A stretch of 64,000 nucleotides of DNA from Citrobacter freundii (GCF_011077955.1 NZ_JAALBX010000012.1:57382-121381); one strand, 5' to 3'; shown: positions 18,385 through 29,463, numbered from the stretch's first letter. Notes: a model not told the origin generated them from the sequence alone. Numbers and translations: made by a program.

Positions 18385-18813
18385 TCAGATTGGCTGCGTC
18401 ATTAAGCCCACGGACTTAACACCCGCCTGATGCAACAGGTTCAGCGCTTTTATAATCTCATCATAAGGGACATCTTTTGCGCCCCCGATAAGAAAGACCG
18501 TTTTCGGATTCGCCTGGAGACGTCGCTGCGCTTCGGCAATCACTTGCTCGGAGGGCAACTGATCCATACGATCCTTTTCAACCACCACGCTGTACTGCCC
18601 TACCCCGGACACTTCGATAATGACCGGTGGATCATCGTTGGTGCTTACGGTTTGCGAATCGGTCGCATCCGGCAGATCAACCTCAACGCTCTGGGTGATA
18701 ATCGGTGCCGTCGCCATAAAAATCAGCAGCAACACCAACAGCACATCCAGTAACGGAACGATATTGATCTCGGACTTTAATTCGCGACGACCCCGTCTTC
18801 CAGTTCTGGCCAT
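18385..18813 (-). CDS. tolR: TolR, proton-channel subunit
   Basis: 142 residues, ExbD-like. A single transmembrane helix ~17-40 contains the essential Asp23 (NIVPLLDVLLVLLLIF), which lines the proton path with TolQ. The periplasmic domain binds peptidoglycan. Same length as E. coli. It starts 3 bp after the tolQ stop. Confidence 0.98.
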   Translation of the reverse strand: MARTGRRGRRELKSEINIVPLLDVLLVLLLIFMATAPIITQSVEVDLPDATDSQTVSTNDDPPVIIEVSGVGQYSVVVEKDRMDQLPSEQVIAEAQRRLQANPKTVFLIGGAKDVPYDEIIKALNLLHQAGVKSVGLMTQPI

Positions 18814-18816
18814 GGC

Positions 18817-19910
<1,094 letters not shown>

Positions 19911-19993
19911 TCTACATCCCGGTAATGCAAATAAACGTTGCTACTATACGCAAGAGGGAGAGGGTTGGGAATGGGTAGAGGTAAAGGGTAAGT

Positions 19994-20025
19994 AAAAAAT
20001 TATGGGCTTATGAAAGCCCATAATT
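19994..20025 (-). terminator. cyd operon terminator
   Basis: On the minus strand TATGGGCTTTCATAAGCCCATA is followed by ATTTTTTAC, 20 bp after the ybgE stop. Confidence 0.88.
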
Positions 20026-20044
20026 CATAACGGTGAAATCGTGC

Positions 20045-20338
20045 TCAAAGGAAAAAAAACGCCAGGCCGGCGATGAGGACGATATCGGCAAGAAGCGGAC
20101 AGAATAACGCTTGCCACTGAACGGCTCGCGGACGAAAACCCACGCCATGGATAACCCCGGCGCAGACTGCCCACATCAGTAACAGACCGTGCCAGACGGT
20201 TAAATCGCTGGTTTTAGCCGCGAAACGCGACGGGTCCCAAAACATACACCCCGCCAGTGCTAACGCCATCACTAAGGAAAGGGCCCTTAACGGGCCCTTA
20301 TCCATTACCGCATACAGCATCGCGATAATGTTTTTCAT
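20045..20338 (-). CDS. ybgE: YbgE, cyd operon membrane protein
   Basis: 97 residues from ATG 20338. A TTG one codon upstream is also open, but the ATG overlaps the cydX stop as TGATG and gives the E. coli length. Three hydrophobic segments (RALSLVMALALAGCMFW, GLLLMWAVCAGVIHG, LLADIVLIAGLAFFF). It belongs to the Cyd operon protein YbgE family; role unproven, and the E. coli gene is dispensable for oxidase activity as far as I know. Confidence 0.93.
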   Translation of the reverse strand: MKNIIAMLYAVMDKGPLRALSLVMALALAGCMFWDPSRFAAKTSDLTVWHGLLLMWAVCAGVIHGVGFRPRAVQWQALFCPLLADIVLIAGLAFFFL

Positions 20339-20451
20339 CAATGCTCTTCTTTACCAAGCTTGGCAGCTTCGATATGTTCCAGCGCCAGCGCTGTAATCAC
20401 ACCAAACGCACAGGCAAGAAGCGTGCCGAGAATCCATGCAAAGTACCACAT
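20338..20451 (-). CDS. cydX: Cytochrome bd-I small subunit CydX
   Basis: 37 residues (MWYFAWILGT start, KLGKEEH end), a single-helix membrane peptide needed for stability and activity of cytochrome bd-I in E. coli. It lies between cydB and ybgE, 13 bp after cydB, behind AAGGAG. It is short enough to be missed by length-limited gene callers. Confidence 0.96.
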   Translation of the reverse strand: MWYFAWILGTLLACAFGVITALALEHIEAAKLGKEEH

Positions 20452-20464
20452 AATCAGCTCCTTA

Positions 20465-21604
20465 CTAGTACAGAGAGGTTGAGTTGGATTCGATATGCTC
20501 TTTCGTGATACGGCCATACATTTTCCAGTAGCACCAGGCGGTGTACAGGAGAACAATCGGCACGAACAACGCAGCAACATACGTCATCACGGTCAGCGTC
20601 AACTGGCTGGAAGTCGCATCCCACATCGTCAGGCTCGCGTTCAACATTTCGCTGGACGGCATAACGAAGGGGAACATCGCAATACCCGCAGTCAGAATCA
20701 CACAAGCAATCGTTAATGAAGAGAATACAAAGGCCAGCGCGCCTTTTTCCGCACGAGACATCAGCACGGTCAGCAGCGGCAGCAATACGCCTAACAGCGG
20801 AATCGCCCACAGCATCGGCATATTGTTAAAGTTAACCAGCCAGGCACCCGCTTCACGGGTTACTTCTTTGGTCAACGGGTTAGACATCGCATGATGATCC
20901 ATCGCGGATGTCACCACGTAGCCATCAATACCATACATCACCCATACGCCTGCCAGTACGAAGCACACCATCATGACCAGTGCGGCAACTTGCGCCGTTG
21001 CGCGGCAACGCAGATGGATTTCGCCAACGGTACGCATTTGCAGATAGGTAGCGCCCTGCGCGATGATCATCGATACGCTCACCACACCTGCCAGCAAGCC
21101 GAACGGGTTCAACAACTGGAAGAAGTTGCCGGTATAGCTCAGACGCAGATACTCATCCACATGGAACGGTACGCCTTGCAACAGGTTGCCGAACGCCACG
21201 CCGATAACCAGCGGTGGAACGAAGCTACCAATGAAGATGCCCCAGTCCCACATGTTACGCCAACGGGTGTCTTCAATCTTGGAACGATAATCGAAACCGA
21301 CCGGACGGAAGAACAATGACGCCAGTACCAGAATCATCGCGACATAGAAGCCGGAAAACGCGGCGGCGTACACCATCGGCCACGCGGCGAACAGCGCGCC
21401 GCCTGCGGTGATAAGCCATACCTGGTTACCGTCCCAGTGCGGAGCGATGGCGTTGATCATAATACGACGTTCGGTGTCGTTACGACCCAGGAAGCGGGTC
21501 AGCATGCCGACCCCCATATCAAAACCGTCTGTTACGGCAAAGCCAATCAGCAGAACGCCAACCAGTAGCCACCAGACAAAACGCAATACTTCATAATCAA
21601 ACAT
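20465..21604 (-). CDS. cydB: Cytochrome bd-I ubiquinol oxidase subunit II CydB
   Basis: 379 residues, about nine membrane helices, same length as E. coli. N terminus MFDYEVLRFVWWLLVG with TDGFDMGVG, the family signature that includes the conserved Asp near 29 of the proton pathway. Forms the oxidase with CydA and CydX; it does not bind haem itself. Starts 15 bp after the cydA stop. Confidence 0.98.
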   Translation of the reverse strand: MFDYEVLRFVWWLLVGVLLIGFAVTDGFDMGVGMLTRFLGRNDTERRIMINAIAPHWDGNQVWLITAGGALFAAWPMVYAAAFSGFYVAMILVLASLFFRPVGFDYRSKIEDTRWRNMWDWGIFIGSFVPPLVIGVAFGNLLQGVPFHVDEYLRLSYTGNFFQLLNPFGLLAGVVSVSMIIAQGATYLQMRTVGEIHLRCRATAQVAALVMMVCFVLAGVWVMYGIDGYVVTSAMDHHAMSNPLTKEVTREAGAWLVNFNNMPMLWAIPLLGVLLPLLTVLMSRAEKGALAFVFSSLTIACVILTAGIAMFPFVMPSSEMLNASLTMWDATSSQLTLTVMTYVAALFVPIVLLYTAWCYWKMYGRITKEHIESNSTSLY

Positions 21605-21619
21605 TTGACGTCTCCTGTC

Positions 21620-23221
21620 TTAGCGTGCCGGTTGAGAGTCGACAACTGACTCTTCGTATTGACGTTGAGAACCCACAGTCGATTGCTCAAAGTGATAACG
21701 ACCGGTTTTCAGGCTGCTTGGCCCAAGGCGTGCGTACTTGAACATCAGGAACAGTTCAGCCACCAGGAACAGCGTATACAGACCGCAAATCAGCACCATC
21801 GAGAAGATGATATCGCCCGCAGTCAGCGTGGAGTTCGCCACCGCTGTCGGCAGAACTTCACCTACCGCCCAGGGTTGACGGCCATACTCAGCCACAAACC
21901 AGCCGGATTCGATAGCGATCCACGGAAGCGGCAGGCCATACAGCGCGGCTTTAAGCACCCATTTTTTCTCGCCAATACGGTTACGAATAACGGTCCAGAA
22001 CGCCGCCGCGATGATGCCTAACAGCAGAATGCCGCATGCCACCATGATACGGAACGCAAAGTACAGCGGCGCCACACGCGGGATAGAATCCTGCGTTGCC
22101 AACTTAATCTGATCTTCGGTCGCATCGGTTACGTTCGAGGTATAGCGTTTCAGCAGCAGCCCATAGCCCAGATCTTTTTTCACGCTGTTGAACTGGTCAC
22201 GAACGCTCTGATCGGCAGACCCGGCGCGCAGCTCTTCGAGCAGCTTATAAGCCTTCATGCCGTTACGGATACGCTCTTCATGCTGAACCATCAGATCTTT
22301 AAGGCCGATAACCGGCGTATCAACAGAACGCGTCGCGATAATGCCGAGCGCGTAAGGGATCTGAATGGCAAAATGGTTTTCTTGTTTATCCTGATCCGGC
22401 ACACCGAACAGGGTAAAGGCAGCCGGTGCAGGCTGGGTTTCCCATTCTGCTTCAATAGCGGCAAGTTTGGTTTTCTGCACGTCGCCCATTTCATAGCCGG
22501 ATTCATCACCCAGTACGATAACAGACAGGACCGCAGCCATACCGAAGCTGGCGCCAATAGCAAAGGAGCGTTTAGCAAACGCGATATCGCGGCCTTTGAG
22601 TAAATACCAGGCGCTGATCCCCAACACAAACATTGCGCCAGCAACATAACCAGATGCGACAGTGTGAACGAATTTCACCTGAGCGACCGGGTTAAGTACC
22701 AGTTCGGAGAAGCTGACCATCTCCATACGCATGGTTTCAAAGTTGAAATCAGACGCGATGGGGTTTTGCATCCAACCGTTTGCCACCAGAATCCACAGCG
22801 CAGAGAGGTTAGAGCCAAGTGCCACAAGCCAGGTCACCGCCATGTGCTGCACTTTGGTTAAACGATCCCAGCCGAAGAAGAACAAACCAACAAACGTAGA
22901 TTCGAGGAAAAACGCCATCAGGCCTTCGATAGCCAGCGGCGCACCAAAAATGTCACCCACATAATGTGAATAGTAAGACCAGTTAGTCCCGAACTGGAAC
23001 TCCATGGTCAGACCGGTTGCGACACCCAGCGCAAAGTTGATTGCAAACAACTTGCCCCAGAATTTGGTCATATCTTTATAAATTTGTTTGCCGGAAAGCA
23101 CATAGACCGTTTCCATAATAGCCAGCAAAAACGCCATACCCAGCGTTAGCGGCACAAACAGAAAGTGATACATAGCGGTCAAGGCAAACTGTAAGCGCGA
23201 CAGTTCGACTATATCTAACAT
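21620..23221 (-). CDS. cydA: Cytochrome bd-I ubiquinol oxidase subunit I CydA
   Basis: 533 residues with about nine helices, carrying haems b558, b595 and d and the quinol site. Haem ligands expected at His19 (LTAMYHF), His186 (KFVHTVASG) and Met393 region (AFRIMVAC) are present. The periplasmic Q-loop (about 240-390) contains the [15 protein letters not shown] quinol-binding stretch. The C-terminal tail after GRYHFEQS is ~11 residues longer than the 522-residue E. coli protein. Cytochrome bd takes over under low oxygen; three ArcA-type boxes lie 326-411 bp upstream. Confidence 0.98.
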   Translation of the reverse strand: MLDIVELSRLQFALTAMYHFLFVPLTLGMAFLLAIMETVYVLSGKQIYKDMTKFWGKLFAINFALGVATGLTMEFQFGTNWSYYSHYVGDIFGAPLAIEGLMAFFLESTFVGLFFFGWDRLTKVQHMAVTWLVALGSNLSALWILVANGWMQNPIASDFNFETMRMEMVSFSELVLNPVAQVKFVHTVASGYVAGAMFVLGISAWYLLKGRDIAFAKRSFAIGASFGMAAVLSVIVLGDESGYEMGDVQKTKLAAIEAEWETQPAPAAFTLFGVPDQDKQENHFAIQIPYALGIIATRSVDTPVIGLKDLMVQHEERIRNGMKAYKLLEELRAGSADQSVRDQFNSVKKDLGYGLLLKRYTSNVTDATEDQIKLATQDSIPRVAPLYFAFRIMVACGILLLGIIAAAFWTVIRNRIGEKKWVLKAALYGLPLPWIAIESGWFVAEYGRQPWAVGEVLPTAVANSTLTAGDIIFSMVLICGLYTLFLVAELFLMFKYARLGPSSLKTGRYHFEQSTVGSQRQYEESVVDSQPAR

Positions 23222-23546
23222 CTTGACTCCTTGCTCTTTGCATGAAGACGTTGAACGCGGATGCCGTTATCGGTCCCCAAACGCATGCCCCATTACAAAT
23301 ATTGCTTCCATAACATCATCAATTCTCTGACACGTTGTGACAAAGAAGCGAGTAAGGTTGCAAATACGTTAATAAAAAAAACAAATTGATCCCGCAAATA
23401 TATTACGCCGCAATTCCCTTACAATAAACAGGTTTCTGCATAGCATTATTTGCATTTTTCGACGGTGATCAATTTATAACTAAATTAAGGTAAAAGCACC
23501 AGTTTGATATGGCGCAAATTTACAAATTTCGTGAGATAACGCGTTC

Positions 23547-23556
23547 TGTTAATTAT
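23547..23556. promoter_or_regulatory. ArcA box 1 upstream of cydA
   Basis: TGTTAATTAT fits the ArcA-P consensus [A/T]GTTAATTA[A/T] at every position. Confidence 0.8.
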
Positions 23557-23582
23557 TGATCTAACGCAATTCATGGCACTGA

Positions 23583-23592
23583 TGTTAATTAT
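23583..23592. promoter_or_regulatory. ArcA box 2 upstream of cydA
   Basis: Second exact TGTTAATTAT, 36 bp from the first. Confidence 0.8.
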
Positions 23593-23622
23593 GTTTCATA
23601 TGGGGAATCGCGGTGAACACAT

Positions 23623-23632
23623 TGTTAATTAT
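23623..23632. promoter_or_regulatory. ArcA box 3 upstream of cydA
   Basis: Third exact TGTTAATTAT, 40 bp from the second. Confidence 0.8.
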
Positions 23633-23838
23633 TTGTTCTGCCGCCGCCACGCGGGTTAAAAGAGAGTGAGCATTTCTTAACGCCGCTTCTGTCTGGTATG
23701 CTGTGGTAAAAATAATGAGAAGAAAATAAAGAGAGTGTTATATACGTCACGTAATTTTATTTAAAATGCTTTCCCGTCGGAAATTTATAACAATAAAGTC
23801 ACCTTGTTATCATTTAATTAACAATTTATTTTAATTAA

Positions 23839-23881
23839 AAATGATAACGCCTCTACGATGGACCGTAAGGCGTTATCATTT
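23839..23881 (-). terminator. mngAB terminator with a perfect 14-bp stem
   Basis: AAATGATAACGCCT at 23839-23852 and AGGCGTTATCATTT at 23868-23881 are perfect complements around a 15-nt loop. The minus strand continues into TTTTTAATT. It starts 8 bp after the mngB stop. Confidence 0.88.
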
Positions 23882-23889
23882 GCAGCAGC

Positions 23890-26523
23890 TTATGACGTTA
23901 AAATGATTTTAAATGTTCGTGACTGTCCCGGTTTTAACAAGCCTGTTGTTGCCGTTTCAAATATATCCTTTGAATACACCGCTTCGTTCATATCCGTTTC
24001 TTGCATGCGTAGTACAGGCGAGGTGAACGCGATGCGCGCGGCACAGGCTTCATTATGTGAGGGATTAAAAACACGCACGATAAGCGCTTCGTCATCCTCG
24101 GCTTTTTTCAACGCGCTCAACTGACACGCTACAGGCGACATGGTCATCAGCGAATACTGTAACGGCGTGGTAACTGGCGCATCGTTAAGTTTCATCGCAT
24201 TCCAGGGAATTTTGTTATAGCACTGCACCGGCGTTAACCAGGCGCGGGCCTGTTGGGCGACGCCTGCGCTGGCAGCCGTTCCGGTGTAACTATAAAGGCT
24301 AAAACGGCAATGCAGTTTGCCGCGCATTTGCGAGTCCGGAACCGGCATCTTGATACCGGACGGACGGCCCGGCCTCAATAAGAGATCCTCTTTGCCAAGC
24401 AAACCGACGGCGCGAAACAAGGTCAACGCAAAGGTCCGCTGTTGCTCGCCCACGATCTCCACTTCGCGCAACCCTTCACTAAACAACGCCAGTCCCTGCC
24501 GTTTTGATTCCAGTGCGCAGTAGTTAAGAAAATTCCACACCGGCACCGGCGCTTCCTTCCACCCTTCCTGTTGCCAGTGTTGCAAAGCACTGTCTTTAAC
24601 GGGCCGTTCGATGGCGCCAAACTGGGTGTCGCATAACACAGAATCGCTGTTAAAGGGTGTTGGGATAAGCACGCGCAGACGGTGGTCGTCGGCGTCGTTA
24701 TCTACAATGATTTCCACATCCACCCGCCGTTGATGGTGCGCGAGCGTGACCCGACACTCCGCGTCAATACGCCCGCTGGCTTCACGCCGCGCGCGCTGCG
24801 CTAAATCCTGCGGCACCGCAAGCGTGACGCGCAACACCGCAGTGCTTTGCCATCCCTCATGAATAACGCTGACCTGATGCTCGCCTTCCGTTGAGGCGAT
24901 AATCCACTCATCGCGCGACGGTGAATAATCATATTCATCGCCATCATCGGAGCCATCCTCAAGCGTCAGCACCTGGTCATACACCAGCCCGGTTTGCTTA
25001 TCACGCATTTTGAGCGTGCCGTTAGGGTTTATATCAATGCGCCAGAAGCTATTTTCCAGCAACGCGTCTGTGTACGCGGGCGGCGTTTTTTGTAGCCCGG
25101 TTTCCGGCACGACGGTTAAGGTCACATACCCCATCGCAGGCAGTGCCTGATAGAGCTGAATGTCATACTCCATAAACGGCTCATAGTTGCCGTAATGAAC
25201 AATTTGCCGGTCAACAAGGCCGGGGTCGATTTCCCGCGCCGCGCGGATAAAATACGCCACGGCGTTGCCTGCGCTGTCGCGCAGCGAAAATTGTGACGCC
25301 CGAATACGCAGCGTCGTGTTAATCACGTCCTGGCGCGGATAAGGCAGCAGGTTAAAGCATACGAGTTTGTCCCCCTCCCCTGCGGGCATAGCATCGACAA
25401 TTTTGCGCTGCGTAAAATTCAGCAGGTTATCGGCCATATCTTCCGCCAGCTCAAAACGCGCCATGATCTCCCGGTGTACTTTGTCACTGCAGCAGCAGCC
25501 GATACTGTCGTGAGCATGATTTTTTAAAATCTCCTTCCACATCTTTTCCATCAACCCATGGTGATACTTAAATCCCAGACGCCAGGCGATGGCTTTAAGC
25601 GGCTCCAGCAGATTGACGATTTTGTTTTCGATACGCGCATGGGCAATTTTGATATCCATCCGCGTTGAGCCGATGGTGCGATGGACCCGCATATATTTGC
25701 CGTCATTAAATTCGCCTTTAAGCGTATCAAGGCGCTCGCGCTGCTGCTCAATACGCTCAAAAACCGCCTCAAACCGGCCCATCACAAACTCCCGCTGCGG
25801 GTAAATATCCCGAAGCGTTGCGATAACGTCGTAAATATTTTGCTGAAGCGGCATCTGATCGTGGCCGTTTGGCAACAGAATTTCTTTGGTGAGCGAGGCT
25901 TTTTCAAGTACCTCAAAATAACTGTCGAGCCGTTTACGCAGGCCCGCTTCGTCTGCCGGCAGATATTTTCCGATGGCATATCCCAGCGGCAGCACCTGGG
26001 CGACAACCTCGCTGCCCTCTTCGCTTTGCCACAAAAACTCGGTTTTATCGCTGCCGTGCCGCTCCGAACAACCACGCCAGAACATGGCGCGGGTAATCCC
26101 AAAGCCATTAAAAATGTGCGGAAGTTGTCCGGACATGCCGAAAGAGTCTGGCAGATAACCAATCATCATCGGTTCGCCAAACGCCCGGCAATCACGCATC
26201 CCGTACATCAGGTTGCGAAGAATGGACTCCCCCGACACGATGGTGGTATCGGTCTGGGTATACCAGGGGCCAATAATCAGTTTGCCTGCTTCTACCAGCC
26301 TTTTGACCCGCGGCCGATTTTCCGGCACGACGGCGAAATAATCTTCCAGTATTGCCGTCTGACCATCGAGAACAAAGCAGGGATACTCGGGGTCTTGCTC
26401 AAGACGCGAGAGGATCTCTTCCATGTTGTTGACCAGCAGAATGCGTGACGCTTCGGTGGTGAAATACCACTCGCGATCCCAGTGCATGTGGGGGGTAATA
26501 TGAACACGCGATAGCGCTTTCAT
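23890..26523 (-). CDS. mngB: Alpha-mannosidase MngB (GH38)
   Basis: Cytoplasmic glycoside hydrolase that splits 2-O-(6-phospho-alpha-mannosyl)-D-glycerate to mannose-6-phosphate and glycerate after PTS uptake. 877 residues, the E. coli MngB length. GH38 hallmarks: zinc ligands in PHMHWDREW (11-19), catalytic Asp in [15 protein letters not shown] near residue 95, GYLPDSFG near 125, and [10 protein letters not shown] in the helical bundle. The C-terminal beta domains are complete. Lies 12 bp after mngA. Confidence 0.95.
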   Translation of the reverse strand: MKALSRVHITPHMHWDREWYFTTEASRILLVNNMEEILSRLEQDPEYPCFVLDGQTAILEDYFAVVPENRPRVKRLVEAGKLIIGPWYTQTDTTIVSGESILRNLMYGMRDCRAFGEPMMIGYLPDSFGMSGQLPHIFNGFGITRAMFWRGCSERHGSDKTEFLWQSEEGSEVVAQVLPLGYAIGKYLPADEAGLRKRLDSYFEVLEKASLTKEILLPNGHDQMPLQQNIYDVIATLRDIYPQREFVMGRFEAVFERIEQQRERLDTLKGEFNDGKYMRVHRTIGSTRMDIKIAHARIENKIVNLLEPLKAIAWRLGFKYHHGLMEKMWKEILKNHAHDSIGCCCSDKVHREIMARFELAEDMADNLLNFTQRKIVDAMPAGEGDKLVCFNLLPYPRQDVINTTLRIRASQFSLRDSAGNAVAYFIRAAREIDPGLVDRQIVHYGNYEPFMEYDIQLYQALPAMGYVTLTVVPETGLQKTPPAYTDALLENSFWRIDINPNGTLKMRDKQTGLVYDQVLTLEDGSDDGDEYDYSPSRDEWIIASTEGEHQVSVIHEGWQSTAVLRVTLAVPQDLAQRARREASGRIDAECRVTLAHHQRRVDVEIIVDNDADDHRLRVLIPTPFNSDSVLCDTQFGAIERPVKDSALQHWQQEGWKEAPVPVWNFLNYCALESKRQGLALFSEGLREVEIVGEQQRTFALTLFRAVGLLGKEDLLLRPGRPSGIKMPVPDSQMRGKLHCRFSLYSYTGTAASAGVAQQARAWLTPVQCYNKIPWNAMKLNDAPVTTPLQYSLMTMSPVACQLSALKKAEDDEALIVRVFNPSHNEACAARIAFTSPVLRMQETDMNEAVYSKDIFETATTGLLKPGQSRTFKIILTS

Positions 26524-26535
26524 CGTGGTTTCCTT

Positions 26536-28461
26536 TTATTCAGTCTTTGCGCCAATGTCACAGGTGCCTTTGTTTACCGCCTGACGTCGCCAGAGCAGTA
26601 AAATCGCCGTGGATATCGCTGTGCCGGTAAGCGCCGCGCCAAACCATCCCGCCGCCGCCAACACACCGCCGTGCCCGCCGTCATGCAGTAAAAACAGCGA
26701 GAAAATGCCCGCGCCTGGCGTCGAGAGGCCAAGATGCATGGCGCCAACCATCGCGCCGGTCACCATTGACCCCAGCACAAAGGAACCGATAACCCGAAGC
26801 GGATCTTCAATCGCCATCGGAATCGCTCCTTCGGTGATGCCTGCAAGCCCTAAAAGCCATGTGGATTTTCCGGTTTCAATTTCAAATGGCTTAAACAGAC
26901 GCGGCGCAATCATTGTCGAGGCCGTCACCGTGAAGGCCGACACCATTTTTACCGAGGCAAAGATGGCGTAAGGACCAAACACGCCGTTTGCCATCGCGCC
27001 GAGGCAAAATGCGTAAGAGGCTTTGTTAACCGGGCCGCCGAGATCAAAGGAGCACATAAAACCAATAATCGCCCCGAGCAACAGCGCGTTAGTGCCGGAT
27101 AACCCATTGAGCCAATGCGTAAGTCCGTTATTAATCCAGGCCACCGGCCCGCCAATCACAAACAGCATTACGCTGCCTGCCACCAGCGTGCCGATGACCG
27201 GATAGAGATAAAACGTCAGAAACCCGTTGAACTGGCTGGATAACCGGATATGGCGCTTTACCCAACGCATCAGATAACCGGCAAGTAAACCGCCCGCCAC
27301 GCCGCCCAAAAAACCGGCGCCAATCATGTTGGCGGCGATCCCGGCGGCAAAGCCGGGGGCTAAAGCCGGTTTATCAGCCAGAGACCAGGCGGTATAAGCC
27401 GCAAGCACGGGCACCATCAGCGTACCAAGCATGCCGCCGCCCAGTTTGCGGTACATCCAAAGCCATGAGTTTTCGGTATCGAAAAGAGGTTGCAAACCAA
27501 AAATCTGCGCCAGCAGCACGGCCACCGCCAGCACCGTCCCACCCGCCACAATCAATGGCACGGTGTATGAAATGCCGCTTAACAATGCCTGCTTAAGCTC
27601 CGCTTTCAGGCCACGCGTGGCGGGTTCATTCGCAGGCCGTTGCGGCTTGTCGCAAAGCGGTTCAAGCGCCAGCGCCTGCGCTAACAGTTCTGGCGCGCGG
27701 CGAATCGGCTCTGCAACCGGGACCGTTAGCCGGGGCAGATGATCAAAGCGCTCGGCTTCTTTAATCACTACTTCGGCGGCAAAGATACAGGCATGAGCTT
27801 CTTGCAACTGCTCAGGGGTCAAACGCCCTTCAATGCCATTTGCCCCCTGGGTTTCTACATAAACGTTGATGCCTAATTGCTTACCCGCTTTTTCGAGATA
27901 TTCCGCCGCCATAAAGGTATGAGCAATGCCCGCCGGACAGGCAGTGACACACACAATGGTGGGTTTGTGATTGTCGGGTTGCGGTGCGGCGACGCTTACG
28001 TCCTCAGGCTGTGCGTTCAGTAAGGCGAACACGTCTGACGCCGAGGTCGCCGCAAGGAGTTGCTCGCGGACATCGTCATTCACCAGCCGGGAGGTGAGTT
28101 CGGTCAGCAACTGGATATGTGTGCTGCCCGCTTCATGCGGCGGGATGGCGAGCAGAATAATCAGGTTCACCTGTTCATTGCCGTCCACACCCGGCCATGC
28201 CAGTGGCGAGTTAAGCGTTGCCAGCGCAAAGCTTGCCGACGTGACGGTCGCTGATTTCCCGTGCGGCACCGCCAGCCCCTCGCCTAATGCCGTCGGGCCT
28301 TGCGCCTCACGCGCCAGGACATCCGCTAAAAACCGCTCCACATCCTGTAATTTTCCCTGTTGCAGCAAACTCTCCGCGAGCGTACGTAACGCGTGATCGC
28401 GATCCGTAAAGCTCTGGTGGAGAAAAACGCAGCCAGAGTGGGTTAACGCGGTCAAATCCAT
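26536..28461 (-). CDS. mngA: PTS mannosylglycerate transporter MngA (EIIABC)
   Basis: Imports and phosphorylates 2-O-alpha-mannosyl-D-glycerate. 641 residues with all fructose-type PTS domains in the order A-B-C. EIIA ~1-150 has the phosphorylated His67 in LAVPHGK. EIIB ~165-265 has Cys175 in TACPAGIAHTFMAAE. EIIC ~285-625 has nine or so helices with GGPVNKASYAF and EGAIPMAIEDP. E. coli MngA is somewhat longer (658), the difference being at the ends and linkers. Divergent from mngR. Confidence 0.95.
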   Translation of the reverse strand: MDLTALTHSGCVFLHQSFTDRDHALRTLAESLLQQGKLQDVERFLADVLAREAQGPTALGEGLAVPHGKSATVTSASFALATLNSPLAWPGVDGNEQVNLIILLAIPPHEAGSTHIQLLTELTSRLVNDDVREQLLAATSASDVFALLNAQPEDVSVAAPQPDNHKPTIVCVTACPAGIAHTFMAAEYLEKAGKQLGINVYVETQGANGIEGRLTPEQLQEAHACIFAAEVVIKEAERFDHLPRLTVPVAEPIRRAPELLAQALALEPLCDKPQRPANEPATRGLKAELKQALLSGISYTVPLIVAGGTVLAVAVLLAQIFGLQPLFDTENSWLWMYRKLGGGMLGTLMVPVLAAYTAWSLADKPALAPGFAAGIAANMIGAGFLGGVAGGLLAGYLMRWVKRHIRLSSQFNGFLTFYLYPVIGTLVAGSVMLFVIGGPVAWINNGLTHWLNGLSGTNALLLGAIIGFMCSFDLGGPVNKASYAFCLGAMANGVFGPYAIFASVKMVSAFTVTASTMIAPRLFKPFEIETGKSTWLLGLAGITEGAIPMAIEDPLRVIGSFVLGSMVTGAMVGAMHLGLSTPGAGIFSLFLLHDGGHGGVLAAAGWFGAALTGTAISTAILLLWRRQAVNKGTCDIGAKTE

Positions 28462-28648
28462 AGGTGCCTCGCTTTCATAACGCGCGGCATCGGTTGCCGC
28501 TGTCGGTATCCTGGCAAAATCAACAATACCTTTATGTGATCAATTTCAATTTTGAATAAATTTGTATTGTATTTGTATTGTTTACTATTGTGCACTTTCT
28601 GCCAGAATCGGGAAAAGGTGTGCAAAGGGTATTAATCAGGAGAAGGCA
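28462..28648. promoter_or_regulatory. mngA/mngR divergent promoter region with CRP-like site
   Basis: 187 bp. TGTGATCAATTTCAAT at 28535-28550 resembles a CRP site (TGTGA-N6-TCAAT). A tandem 11-bp repeat lies at 28560-28581. The GTATTGTT motif and its complement AACAATAC (28522-28529) suggest the MngR operator. Binding is inferred. Confidence 0.6.
28560..28581. repeat. Tandem 11-bp repeat, candidate MngR operator
   Basis: ATTTGTATTGT is repeated twice with no spacer (28560-28570, 28571-28581). It lies about one helical turn apart, in the divergent promoter region of a GntR-family regulator. Confidence 0.6.
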
Positions 28649-29377
28649 ATGGCGCAAAAGCCGATGTACCGCCAGATTGCAGATGCAATTGGTCAGCAGA
28701 TCGAACGCGGAGAATTAAAGCCCGGCGATGCGCTGCCCACCGAGTCAGCCTTGCAGGAGCAATATGGTGTCAGCCGCGTTACGGTGCGACAGGCGCTAAA
28801 AATGCTCACCGAGCAGAACGTGATTGAAAGCATTCAGGGCAGCGGCACTTACGTTAAAGAAGAGCGCGTACAGTACGACATTTACCAGCTCACCAGCTTT
28901 TACGAAAAACTGGCCGACCGCAACGTCGACACCCACAGCGAAGTATTAACCTTTGAAGTGATCGACGCAGACGCCTTTCTCGCCGGGCAGTTAAACCTGC
29001 AGGAAAACGACAAGATATGGCACGTTAAGCGGCTGCGGTTTATCAGGCAAAAACCGGTGACGCTTGAGGAAACCTGGATGCCGCTGGCGCTGTTTGCGGA
29101 TCTCACCTGGGCGGTAATGGAGAACTCCAAATACCACTATATCGAAACGGTGAAAAAGATGCCGATCGATCGCAGTGAGCAGGAGATTCTGGCGGTGATG
29201 CCAACGCCTGATGTTGCAAAAGCGCTTGGTCTTGATCCCGCTCGACCGACGCTTGAAAAAGTCTCACGGGGATTTCTCAAAGATGGCCGGGTGTTCGAAT
29301 ACAGTCGTAATATTTTTAAAAGCGACGATTACAAATTCACTTTAGTAGCCCGCCGTCATCACGGATTGCGCCCATAA
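28649..29377 (+). CDS. mngR: Mannosylglycerate utilisation repressor MngR (GntR/HutC family)
   Basis: 242 residues from ATG 28649 behind AGGAGAAGG; 29 further codons upstream are open but run into the operator repeats. N-terminal GntR winged helix (~5-70: ALPTESALQEQYGVSRVTVRQ, split at the turn) and C-terminal UTRA ligand domain (~85-235) with TYVKEERV, THSEVL, LEETWMPLALF and VFEYSRN. E. coli MngR is 240 residues and represses mngAB; the same is expected from the divergent layout. Confidence 0.94.
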   Translation: MAQKPMYRQIADAIGQQIERGELKPGDALPTESALQEQYGVSRVTVRQALKMLTEQNVIESIQGSGTYVKEERVQYDIYQLTSFYEKLADRNVDTHSEVLTFEVIDADAFLAGQLNLQENDKIWHVKRLRFIRQKPVTLEETWMPLALFADLTWAVMENSKYHYIETVKKMPIDRSEQEILAVMPTPDVAKALGLDPARPTLEKVSRGFLKDGRVFEYSRNIFKSDDYKFTLVARRHHGLRP

Positions 29378-29404
29378 AAAAAGGCCACCCCAGGGTGGCC
29401 AACC
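29376..29404 (-). terminator. sdh-suc operon terminator
   Basis: Minus strand GGTTGGCCACCC-TGG-GGTGGCC followed by TTTTTTTAT. It overlaps the mngR stop codon on the opposite strand; the stem also ends the SdhX-like RNA. Confidence 0.92.
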
Positions 29405-29463
29405 ATGTCGAAATAGTACTTATTATTCTGCAAATTTCCCCGCCGAAACGGGGAAATGAGGGA
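29378..29463 (-). ncRNA. sdhX: Likely SdhX (RybD) 3'-UTR-derived small RNA
   Basis: The 86 nt between the sucD stop and the terminator carry a GC hairpin (TTTCCCCG-TTT-CGGCGGGGAAA type), then the single-stranded stretch AATAATAAGTACTATTTCG and the terminator. This is the position and, as I recall it, the architecture of E. coli SdhX, processed from the sdhCDAB-sucABCD mRNA and acting on ackA. The exact 5' end cannot be seen. Confidence 0.6.

Larger units (their letters stand above)
23222..23838. promoter_or_regulatory. Long AT-rich regulatory region upstream of cydA
   Basis: 617 bp without a gene, strongly AT-rich. It contains three exact ArcA-type decamers (23547-23556, 23583-23592, 23623-23632) and FNR-like half-sites TTGAT at 23556-23560 (then CTAACGCAA) and near 23384. 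The first ~300 bp upstream of cydA is probably untranslated leader, as E. coli cydA is also transcribed from distant promoters. AT-richness would suit H-NS. Confidence 0.7.
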
